A stretch of 5,110 nt of DNA, taken from the NCBI GenBank assembly GCA_027449725.1, contig DAIDLB010000133.1, positions 1 through 5,110 of the forward strand, read 5' to 3'. This DNA comes from Chlamydiota bacterium. GTDB taxonomy: Bacteria > Chlamydiota > Chlamydiia > Chlamydiales > SM23-39. Each line of letters begins with the position of its first letter. Positions within the stretch are counted from its first letter, which is position 1. Shown here piece by piece: positions 1-5,000 of this stretch. The notes beneath the pieces were generated by a model. The model was given only the letters and a program-made list of their open reading frames with translations. It was not told the origin of the DNA and made no database searches. The position numbers were made by a program, and so were the translations under genes.

Positions 1-64
1 CCATGGTGCTTCTATCCCGGTCTGAACCAAGATTAATAATCACATTAATACCCGAAACTGACAT
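1..64 (-). CDS. 5' end of an unidentified protein gene (partial, runs off the left edge)
   Basis: An ATG at 64 on the minus strand opens a frame that stays open for 21 codons to the window edge, reading MSVSGINVIINLGSDRDRST and onward. It is preceded by a purine-rich ribosome binding site (GAGGGGG at 69-75, four bases before the ATG) and, about 60 bases further upstream, by a near-consensus promoter. These signals, rather than the short coding stretch, are the reason for calling it. The residues do not resemble the start of MurD, which is the usual gene after mraY in Chlamydia and would show an early glycine-rich Rossmann loop. I do not recognise the family. It lies on the same strand as murF-mraY but has its own promoter. 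Too little is visible to name a function, and a chance open frame cannot be excluded. Confidence 0.5.
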   Translation of the reverse strand, partial: MSVSGINVIINLGSDRDRSTM

Positions 65-78
65 ACAACCCCCTCTTT

Positions 79-94
79 ATTGCGACGACGCAAT
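79..94 (-). promoter_or_regulatory. Small perfect hairpin in the leader of the leftmost gene
   Basis: ATTGCG at 79-84 and CGCAAT at 89-94 form a perfect 6-bp inverted repeat around a 4-base loop. In the minus-strand transcript the hairpin would end just before the AAAGAGGGGG ribosome binding region of the leftmost gene, so it could influence access to the start. On the plus strand it is followed by a T-rich but not continuous T-run, so a terminator reading is weaker. The stem is visible in the sequence; its role is inferred. Confidence 0.4.
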
Positions 95-122
95 TACATG
101 TTTATTATTTTTTCTTAAAACA

Positions 123-152
123 ATTATATAATATAAAATTATTAAATATCAA
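123..152 (-). promoter_or_regulatory. Sigma-70-type promoter for the leftmost gene
   Basis: On the minus strand a TTGATA -35 (147-152, five of six consensus bases) is separated by 18 bases from a perfect TATAAT -10 (123-128). The predicted transcript would start near 116 and have a leader of about 50 bases containing the hairpin and ribosome binding site before the ATG at 64. In a region this AT-rich TATAAT-like matches are common, but the combination of both boxes with correct spacing and a downstream start signal supports it. Confidence 0.55.
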
Positions 153-221
153 TAATTAAATTTGATTAATTAAAGACTAAAGATATAAATGGCGGTGACA
201 TAGAGAGAAACGAACTCTAAC

Positions 222-1415
222 CTACTGAAACTTAAGAGAAGATACGCCGAGGACGGCAAAAAGGAGGCTGATGATCCAGAAGCGGATGACGACTTTGGTT
301 TCGGGCCAGCCTTTGTATTCGAAGTGGTGGTGAAGGGGCGCGCAGAGGAAGATCCTCTTTTTATTGCGGTAGCGGTAGCTGAGGACCTGAAGGATGACCG
401 AAAGAGCTTCCGCAACAAAGATGCCGCCTGCAACGGCGAGAAGGAGTTCGCGGCGGAGGAGGACGGAGGCAAGGCCGATGACGCCGCCGAGGGCGAGGGA
501 GCCTGTATCGCCCATGAAGATCTGGGCAGGATAGCCATTGTACCAGAGGAAGCCCATGCAAGCGCCGGCAAGGGCGAAGAGATAGACGGCGATCTCTCCG
601 CTTCCCTCGATGTAGAGGATGTTGAGATAGCGGGCGAGATCGATGTTGTTGGAGAGGAAGGCGAAGAGGCCGAGGACGAGAGCGACCATGATGAGGCAGC
701 CGGCGGCAAGGCCGTCAAGACCGTCGGTGAGGTTGACCGCGTTGGAGGCGCCGGTGATGACAAAGACGATGAGGAAAAAGGCGGCGATGCGGAGGAATCC
801 GTCGAGGTGGAAAAGCGGGTCTTTGAAAAAGGGGATATAGAAACGGGCCATGTATTCGGAGGTGGAGAGGGGTTTGGCGCGCTGCTCTTTTGCGGCAGGA
901 GGACGGAGGATTTTGGTGCCCGAGAAAGCGTCTGTCACGGGTGGGCAGAGGAGATAGAGGGCAAGAAGCGAAGAGACGAGGAGCTGGACCGCCATTTTTT
1001 TTCTGGGCTTGAGCCCCTTGCTGTTTTTGTAGCGAAGCTTGAGATAGTCATCGCGGGCGCCGAGGGCGCCGAGAACGAGGCTGATGAGAAGAAGCATCCA
1101 GGTGAAGACGTTCGTCAAATCCATCCAGAGAAAGAGAGAAACGGCCATGGAAAAGAGGATGAGAACGCCTCCCATTGTGGGGGTGTCTTTTTTCTTGCCG
1201 TGCAGTTCGGCCAGAAGCGGCACCTCTTCGACGCTTCGGATCGACTGGCCGATCTTCCATTCATAGAGCTTTTTGATGAAACGGGGGCCGAGAAAGATCG
1301 TGAGGAGAAGCGCCGTAGCTGCGGCTAGAATCATCCGTGTAGAGAAATAGACGAAGACGAGCGGAATTTTCAAGCCGAACGAATGTTGCAGGAAATCAAC
1401 GAGGAGAAGCAGCAC
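222..1415 (-). CDS. mraY: Phospho-N-acetylmuramoyl-pentapeptide transferase (MraY)
   Basis: MraY is the integral membrane enzyme that transfers phospho-MurNAc-pentapeptide from UDP to undecaprenyl phosphate, making lipid I on the cytoplasmic side of the inner membrane. The 397-residue product shows the family motifs in order: DTPTMGG at 77-83, the catalytic aspartate pair D122-D123 (GARDDYLKL), KxxxQ (140-144), NAVNLTDGLDGLA (225-237), MGDTGSLALGG with D303 (301-311), and the LHHHFE histidine triplet at 361-366. About ten hydrophobic segments are present. It is longer than the E. coli (about 360) or Chlamydia enzymes, mainly because of an enlarged loop at about 158-206 after the fourth membrane segment, a loop that faces the periplasm in known structures. 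The start is a GTG, chosen because a GGAGGGG ribosome binding site precedes it and the first residues match the MraY N-terminus. It overlaps the end of murF by 20 bases, implying translational coupling. The stop is TAG at 222-224. Confidence 0.97.
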   Translation of the reverse strand: MLLLLVDFLQHSFGLKIPLVFVYFSTRMILAAATALLLTIFLGPRFIKKLYEWKIGQSIRSVEEVPLLAELHGKKKDTPTMGGVLILFSMAVSLFLWMDLTNVFTWMLLLISLVLGALGARDDYLKLRYKNSKGLKPRKKMAVQLLVSSLLALYLLCPPVTDAFSGTKILRPPAAKEQRAKPLSTSEYMARFYIPFFKDPLFHLDGFLRIAAFFLIVFVITGASNAVNLTDGLDGLAAGCLIMVALVLGLFAFLSNNIDLARYLNILYIEGSGEIAVYLFALAGACMGFLWYNGYPAQIFMGDTGSLALGGVIGLASVLLRRELLLAVAGGIFVAEALSVILQVLSYRYRNKKRIFLCAPLHHHFEYKGWPETKVVIRFWIISLLFAVLGVSSLKFQ

Positions 1416-2748
1416 AAATCCCCTCCACTACCTGTTCCATCTGCATGGCGCGAGCTCCCTTGATGAGAACGATATCACCGGGCCGGGCCATCTCGTGGAG
1501 TCGTTCGAGAAGAGCCTCTTTTGTCTCAAAATGCTCGCAGGGCTTTTTTGCTTCGCTGAACGCCTCGTTCAACCCCCTCGCCTCTTTGCCTACCGAGAGG
1601 AGGACGTCGACGTGCTTTTGGGCAAGGCGTCCGATCTCTTCATGCGCTTCTTTGGAGAAGGAGCCGAGTTCTTTTTGCATCGAGCCGAATACGGCGATCT
1701 TCTTCCCCCCCTCTTTCGGCTGAGGAAGGTTTTCGAGAGCGGCGCGCATCGAGGCGGGATTGGCGTTATAGGCGTCGTTGATGAGCCGCATCCCATTACA
1801 CTCGAGCTGTTCAAAGCGCATCTTGGGAGGGGCGAGTTTTGGAATTTGCTGCTCAATCTCTTCCCACGACATCCCCATCTGCCTCGCAGCGGCGAGGGCG
1901 GCTGTGAAGTCGTGAAGGAAATGAGTCTCGTGAAACGGCAGATCGAACTGATGTGCGCGGACGCCCCGCTCGTCAATCCGGTATTGCCCCTCAACTTGGG
2001 ATAGGTAGTAGTCGGCCGTTCGATCCGATGTTGAGAAGGTGATTTTTTCGGCGCCGATCGTTTTTGCGGCGGCATACCCCAGAAATTCGAGATCGACGAT
2101 CACCGTGCGGGTCTTGGGGTTGGAGGCGATCTCCGCCTTTGCTCTCGCGATCCCTTCGATCCCGTCGGGAAAATTCGCGACGTGGGACAGGGCGATTTTG
2201 GTGATAAGGGCAATGTCGGGCGCCGCAATGGAGACGAGCCTCTCGATCTCGCCGGGAAGGCTCATCCCCATCTCGAGAACAAGGAGCTCTTCTTCGCCGC
2301 TCCGGTTGAGCAGGTTCAAGGGGAAGGTGCGCTGCGCATTGAAGCTGCCGGGGCTCTTATAGAGAGGGAATTTCTTTTCGAGGAGCGTCGCCGCAAATTC
2401 TTTCGCCGTCGTCTTGCCGACGGAGCCGGTGATCCCGAGTATCCGGGCCGGACGCCGCTCGATCCCGAGGCGGGCCAACTTGTGGAGAGCCTGCAAGGGA
2501 TCGTCCACTTCGAGAAGAGGCAGCCCCGTTAAGGGCGGACATCCCTTTTCAACGACGGCGCCCGCCGCCCCCCTGTCCGCAGCATCGCGAAGAAAAGCGT
2601 GGCCGTCGACCTTCTCCCCTCTCAAAGCAAAAAAAAGGTCCCCCGCTCTCAAGTTCCTGCTATCAATTTGGTAGCCAGAGACTTGCGCATCCATACCCAA
2701 ATCGATATCCAACGACCGCGCGAGTTCGAGCAATGAATCGCCCAACAT
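1396..2748 (-). CDS. murF: UDP-N-acetylmuramoyl-tripeptide--D-alanyl-D-alanine ligase (MurF)
   Basis: MurF is the cytoplasmic ATP-dependent Mur ligase that adds D-Ala-D-Ala to UDP-MurNAc-tripeptide, producing the substrate used by MraY. The 450-residue length is normal for the family. An N-terminal UDP-substrate domain contains DSRNLRAGDLFFALRG (29-44). The central ATPase domain has the P-loop GITGSVGKTTAKE (105-117), SPGSFNAQRTFPLNLL (132-147), VLEMGMSLPGEI (157-168) and the conserved His in ALSHVANF (H189). The C-terminal domain contains INDAYNANPASMRAAL (323-338) and the late LIKGARAMQMEQVV (428-441). The SPGSFNAQ segment departs from the more usual TPGNFNN form, and EMGM replaces the common ELGA. 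The ATG at 2748 is supported by a strong GGGAGGAG ribosome binding site. It is the first gene of a murF-mraY operon whose products act in consecutive steps. Confidence 0.97.
   Translation of the reverse strand: MLGDSLLELARSLDIDLGMDAQVSGYQIDSRNLRAGDLFFALRGEKVDGHAFLRDAADRGAAGAVVEKGCPPLTGLPLLEVDDPLQALHKLARLGIERRPARILGITGSVGKTTAKEFAATLLEKKFPLYKSPGSFNAQRTFPLNLLNRSGEEELLVLEMGMSLPGEIERLVSIAAPDIALITKIALSHVANFPDGIEGIARAKAEIASNPKTRTVIVDLEFLGYAAAKTIGAEKITFSTSDRTADYYLSQVEGQYRIDERGVRAHQFDLPFHETHFLHDFTAALAAARQMGMSWEEIEQQIPKLAPPKMRFEQLECNGMRLINDAYNANPASMRAALENLPQPKEGGKKIAVFGSMQKELGSFSKEAHEEIGRLAQKHVDVLLSVGKEARGLNEAFSEAKKPCEHFETKEALLERLHEMARPGDIVLIKGARAMQMEQVVEGICAASPR
1420..1426 (-). promoter_or_regulatory. 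Ribosome binding site of mraY (fixes its GTG start)
   Basis: Read on the minus strand this is GGAGGGG, four bases before the GTG at 1415. It lies inside the murF coding sequence and decides the choice of a GTG start that overlaps murF by 20 bases. Confidence 0.8.
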
Positions 2749-2752
2749 GAAT

Positions 2753-2760
2753 CTCCTCCC
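2753..2760 (-). promoter_or_regulatory. Ribosome binding site of murF
   Basis: GGGAGGAG on the minus strand, four bases before the ATG at 2748, is a near-perfect Shine-Dalgarno sequence and supports this start. It contrasts with the absence of such a site before the divergent deubiquitinase gene. Confidence 0.8.
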
Positions 2761-2774
2761 CTGAGAAGCCCTCT

Positions 2775-2803
2775 TATATAACTTTTTTCCTCTTTGTAGT
2801 CTA
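2775..2803 (-). promoter_or_regulatory. Predicted promoter of the murF-mraY operon
   Basis: On the minus strand a TAGACT -35 (2798-2803) and a TATATA -10 (2775-2780) are 17 bases apart, each matching four of six consensus bases. The predicted start near 2768 would give a leader of about 20 bases that includes the ribosome binding site. The match is moderate, but it is the only promoter-like pair suitably placed upstream of murF. Confidence 0.45.
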
Positions 2804-2820
2804 CTCTGCTTAAAACGAGA

Positions 2821-2838
2821 AACTTACAACTTAACTTA
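2821..2838. repeat. Three AACTTA direct repeats between divergent promoters
   Basis: AACTTA occurs at 2821-2826, 2828-2833 and 2833-2838, the last two sharing one base, and is followed by the palindrome CTTAAG (2835-2840). The cluster ends four bases before the -35 box of the deubiquitinase promoter and sits upstream of the murF -35, a position suited to an operator or activator site. It may equally be chance in an AT-rich spacer. Confidence 0.35.
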
Positions 2839-2842
2839 AGTA

Positions 2843-2871
2843 TTGAATAAAACACATTTTCTTGATATAAT
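2843..2871 (+). promoter_or_regulatory. Strong sigma-70-type promoter of the deubiquitinase gene
   Basis: TTGAAT (2843-2848) and a perfect TATAAT (2866-2871) are separated by the ideal 17 bases. Transcription would start near 2878, only about nine bases before the ATG at 2887, so the message would be almost leaderless. No Shine-Dalgarno sequence is seen in that short leader. Confidence 0.65.
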
Positions 2872-2886
2872 TAAATACAGAAAATT

Positions 2887-4062
2887 ATGACCACACCAGC
2901 AACCACAGAAACTACTTATTTCCACGACAGTTATTTTATTCGCGAAAAAGACCATCAAGGGAACGAGCGGCATTACCGCATGCGCCTCTTCGAGGTGCAT
3001 ACGAATGCAGACGGAACAACAACAAGAAAACAAGTTTCCCTGACCCTCAACGAATGGCAGCAACAAGCGAATCTGGTGCAAAGATGCACGACGGATTTTT
3101 TCGCACAGCCGGTAGCACTTCCGGACTCCTTTAAAATCGATACGCAAGATACATGGAGACTGACAGCTGCCGGCCGTCCGGATTTAGATCAAAACCTACT
3201 ACACGGAGCGCCTCCGGAGCAAATTGGGAACATCAACACCGCTTTTCTAAGAACGCTAGGTCACAAACGGTTGACTGCAGCATTGCTGCCCCCGCCGCCG
3301 CCTCTTCCCGCGGACATGGTGGATGACAATGCTCTTGATCTTGACGCCCTTCATACCGCAGCACCGATCGGGATCCGCAATATGACTGGAAAAGATTGCT
3401 TCATCAGCGCCTTCCTCCAGGCTTTTGTGTTCACAAATCCGGAACTGATAAAGAAATTATGGGAGCAACGCATAGATGGCAGCAAGGACGCCGAGATCGG
3501 ACGCTTCCTCCATCGCTATCAACAGGCGCAGCGACAACCGGATGGATCGGATGGCAAAAAGCCAGCCGTCGAGGGCGTCCACGAGCTTAGAAACGCAATC
3601 GTCCGCACCAGAGAAACAACGACCGAGTGTTTAACGGGCGAGCACGACCCAACAGAGGTCTTTGACTTTATCGTGAATCTTCTAGATGAACCGATCGAGC
3701 AACAGGACTTGGCGATGAAGGGCTACATCCAGGTCGTCCCTAAAGACAACGAGAGCCTTGAGGAGTGCATAAATCGTTCGCTCGCCGAACACAACCCGAA
3801 AAAACCCCTCCCCCAACACGCAATGGTTATCAATAACACCAAAGACGCCTTTGCAAGCGTTGTCGGCGTATTAGGCGACTATGACCTGACATCCTTCATT
3901 CAGCACACCGCTGCAGACGGCGGCCACTACACAGCCTATGTCAAGAAACCAGACGGCACCTGCTACAAATGCAGTGACAGCACCGTTGAAAAGATCGATC
4001 CAGTCAAATTCCTCGAGGAAGCAAAAACAGCCAGGGCCGCCCTCTATACCCGCGTCCGATAA
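2887..4062 (+). CDS. Eukaryotic-type ubiquitin-specific protease (USP/UCH, peptidase C19) - putative host-directed deubiquitinase
   Basis: The 391-residue product has a C-terminal USP-type cysteine protease domain at about 160-391. The Cys box is GIRNMTGKDCFISAFLQ (162-178) with candidate nucleophile C171. An equivalent of the QQDAHEFL box is seen in HDPTEVFDFIVNLLDE (253-268). SLEECI (290-295) matches the middle region. The His box is YDLTSFIQHTAADGG then HYTAYV with H347, followed by YKCSDSTVEKI (360-370), and the domain ends in AALYTR like the LFYxR ending of USPs. By family knowledge such enzymes cleave ubiquitin or ubiquitin-like proteins from substrates; bacteria lack this system, so a host target is inferred. 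The domain is compact and lacks the paired CxxC zinc finger. Residues 1-130 are unrecognised; 135-141 is a PPPPPLP stretch. There is no signal peptide or membrane segment, and the Thr-rich N-terminus would suit type III secretion. GC is about 49% in sampled lines, lower than its neighbours. Start ATG 2887 follows the promoter; Met32 (2980) is a less likely alternative. Confidence 0.88.
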   Translation: MTTPATTETTYFHDSYFIREKDHQGNERHYRMRLFEVHTNADGTTTRKQVSLTLNEWQQQANLVQRCTTDFFAQPVALPDSFKIDTQDTWRLTAAGRPDLDQNLLHGAPPEQIGNINTAFLRTLGHKRLTAALLPPPPPLPADMVDDNALDLDALHTAAPIGIRNMTGKDCFISAFLQAFVFTNPELIKKLWEQRIDGSKDAEIGRFLHRYQQAQRQPDGSDGKKPAVEGVHELRNAIVRTRETTTECLTGEHDPTEVFDFIVNLLDEPIEQQDLAMKGYIQVVPKDNESLEECINRSLAEHNPKKPLPQHAMVINNTKDAFASVVGVLGDYDLTSFIQHTAADGGHYTAYVKKPDGTCYKCSDSTVEKIDPVKFLEEAKTARAALYTRVR

Positions 4063-4068
4063 TCGCCA

Positions 4069-4098
4069 TTGACTCCAATCGCCTAAATTTTGCATAAT
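4069..4098 (+). promoter_or_regulatory. Promoter of tRNA-Cys and probably rsmI
   Basis: TTGACT (4069-4074) and CATAAT (4093-4098), each five of six consensus bases, are 18 bases apart. A start near 4105 would leave a short leader of about six bases before the tRNA. The -35 lies six bases after the stop codon of the deubiquitinase gene. No terminator separates the two, so read-through from the upstream gene is also possible. Confidence 0.65.
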
Positions 4099-4110
4099 CC
4101 CAGCTCTTTT

Positions 4111-4184
4111 GGTGGCATAGCCAAGCGGTAAGGCAGGGGCCTGCAAAGCCCCCACCCTCAGTTCAAATCTGAGTGCCACCTCCA
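4111..4184 (+). tRNA. tRNA-Cys (anticodon GCA)
   Basis: A complete cloverleaf can be drawn. The acceptor stem pairs GGTGGCA (4111-4117) with TGCCACC (4174-4180). The D arm has the stem GCC/GGC (4120-4122, 4132-4134) around a loop containing GG. The anticodon stem is GGGGC/GCCCC (4136-4140, 4148-4152) around loop CTGCAAA with anticodon GCA at 4143-4145. The T arm is CTCAG/CTGAG (4157-4161, 4169-4173) around TTCAAAT. The discriminator base is T (4181), the identity base typical of tRNA-Cys, and the CCA end is encoded (4182-4184). All stems are perfectly paired, so the gene looks functional. It is probably cotranscribed with rsmI, whose start codon is six bases away. Confidence 0.97.
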
Positions 4185-4190
4185 CTCTAT

Positions 4191-5000
4191 ATGTTATATT
4201 TTATTGCGACGCCGATCGGCAACCTGGAGGATATCTCCAAGCGGGCCCTGGAAACCCTACAAGCCTCCGACCAAATCCTTTGCGAGGACACACGCCACAG
4301 CCGGATCCTGCTCCAGCGACATGGGATTGACAAACCGCTCCTCTCCTTCCACCAGTTCAACGAAAGGGAACGGGAAAGCCGCATCTTGGCCGAGCTAAAA
4401 GAGGGAAAGACCCTCTCCGTCCTGACCGATGCGGGAACGCCCCTCATCTCCGATCCCGGCCTGCCGCTTGTGCAGGCCTGCATCCGTGAGGGCATCTCCT
4501 TTACGGCACTCCCGGGCCCCTGCAGCCCGATCCTGGCCTTGGCCCTTTCCGGCTTTGAAACCGACCGGTTCCAGTTCATCGGCTTCCTGCCCCGTGAAAA
4601 GGGACCGTTAAAAAAATGCCTCCTCCCCCTCTTTTTTTACCAAGGGACAAGCATCGCATTCGAAAGTCCGGAAAGACTGCTTGCCACCCTCGCGATGATC
4701 GAGAGCCTGGCCCCTCATCGCGAACTGGCGGTGGCGCGCGAGCTGACGAAAAAGTTCGAGGAGTGCAAGCGCGGAACGGTATCCGACCTCCTCTCCCACT
4801 TCCGGACGCACGCTCCGCGCGGCGAGATCGTCCTCCTCCTCAGACAAGGCCCGCCCCCTGAAACGGAACTCGGCGTCGTAGAAATGGTCGAGCTGCTCCA
4901 GGAGCTGCACGGCCTCTCGACAAAAGAGGCTATCCAGGCGGCGGCCAAACTGAAAGACCTCCCAAAGAGCGAGGTTTACCGGTGTGTGCACAAAGTCTGA
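4191..5000 (+). CDS. rsmI: 16S rRNA (cytidine1402-2'-O)-methyltransferase (RsmI)
   Basis: RsmI uses S-adenosylmethionine to 2'-O-methylate C1402 in the decoding centre of 16S rRNA. The 269-residue product belongs to the tetrapyrrole-methylase fold and is slightly shorter than the E. coli enzyme. Motifs in order are ATPIGNLEDIS (6-16), CEDTRHS (31-37), LTDAGTPLISDPG (78-90), ALPGPCSPILALALSG (106-121), FIGFLPREKG (129-138), FESPERLLATL (157-167), ARELTKKFEE (182-191) and GEIVLLL (211-217), with a small helical C-terminal part ending in the PKSEVYR region. The ATG at 4191 is chosen because the family's conserved N-terminus begins there. The in-frame GTG at 4173 would lie inside the tRNA and adds residues foreign to the family. 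No Shine-Dalgarno sequence precedes the start. All motifs are intact. Confidence 0.96.
   Translation: MLYFIATPIGNLEDISKRALETLQASDQILCEDTRHSRILLQRHGIDKPLLSFHQFNERERESRILAELKEGKTLSVLTDAGTPLISDPGLPLVQACIREGISFTALPGPCSPILALALSGFETDRFQFIGFLPREKGPLKKCLLPLFFYQGTSIAFESPERLLATLAMIESLAPHRELAVARELTKKFEECKRGTVSDLLSHFRTHAPRGEIVLLLRQGPPPETELGVVEMVELLQELHGLSTKEAIQAAAKLKDLPKSEVYRCVHKV

Larger units (their letters stand above)
65..221. other. Extremely AT-rich intergenic region
   Basis: This 157-base gap between the mraY stop and the start of the leftmost gene holds no coding frame I trust. Positions 101-190 contain only 7 G or C in 90 bases by hand count, against about 60% GC in the adjacent mur genes. It contains a minus-strand promoter and a leader hairpin (listed separately). 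No GC-rich hairpin followed by a T-run is visible after mraY, so transcription from the mur genes may read through. Confidence 0.8.

Noticed and set aside
324..1328. Long plus-strand open frame of 334 codons opposite mraY
   Set aside because: It is an antisense shadow: the predicted protein is an improbable Glu/Asp/Lys/Gly-rich mixture, the expected complement of hydrophobic membrane codons, with no ribosome binding site, whereas MraY on the other strand has every family motif.
1495..2004. Plus-strand open frame of 169 codons inside murF
   Set aside because: It lies wholly within the clearly coding murF on the opposite strand and has no recognisable domain or start signal.
4111..4184. tRNA-Cys as an integration site for the deubiquitinase gene
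   Set aside because: I found no second copy of the tRNA 3' end in the window and no integrase, so no attachment site can be supported.
4173..4190. Upstream GTG start extending RsmI by six residues (MPPPLY)
   Set aside because: The GTG lies inside the tRNA-Cys 3' half, and the extra residues precede the conserved RsmI N-terminus that begins exactly at the ATG at 4191.
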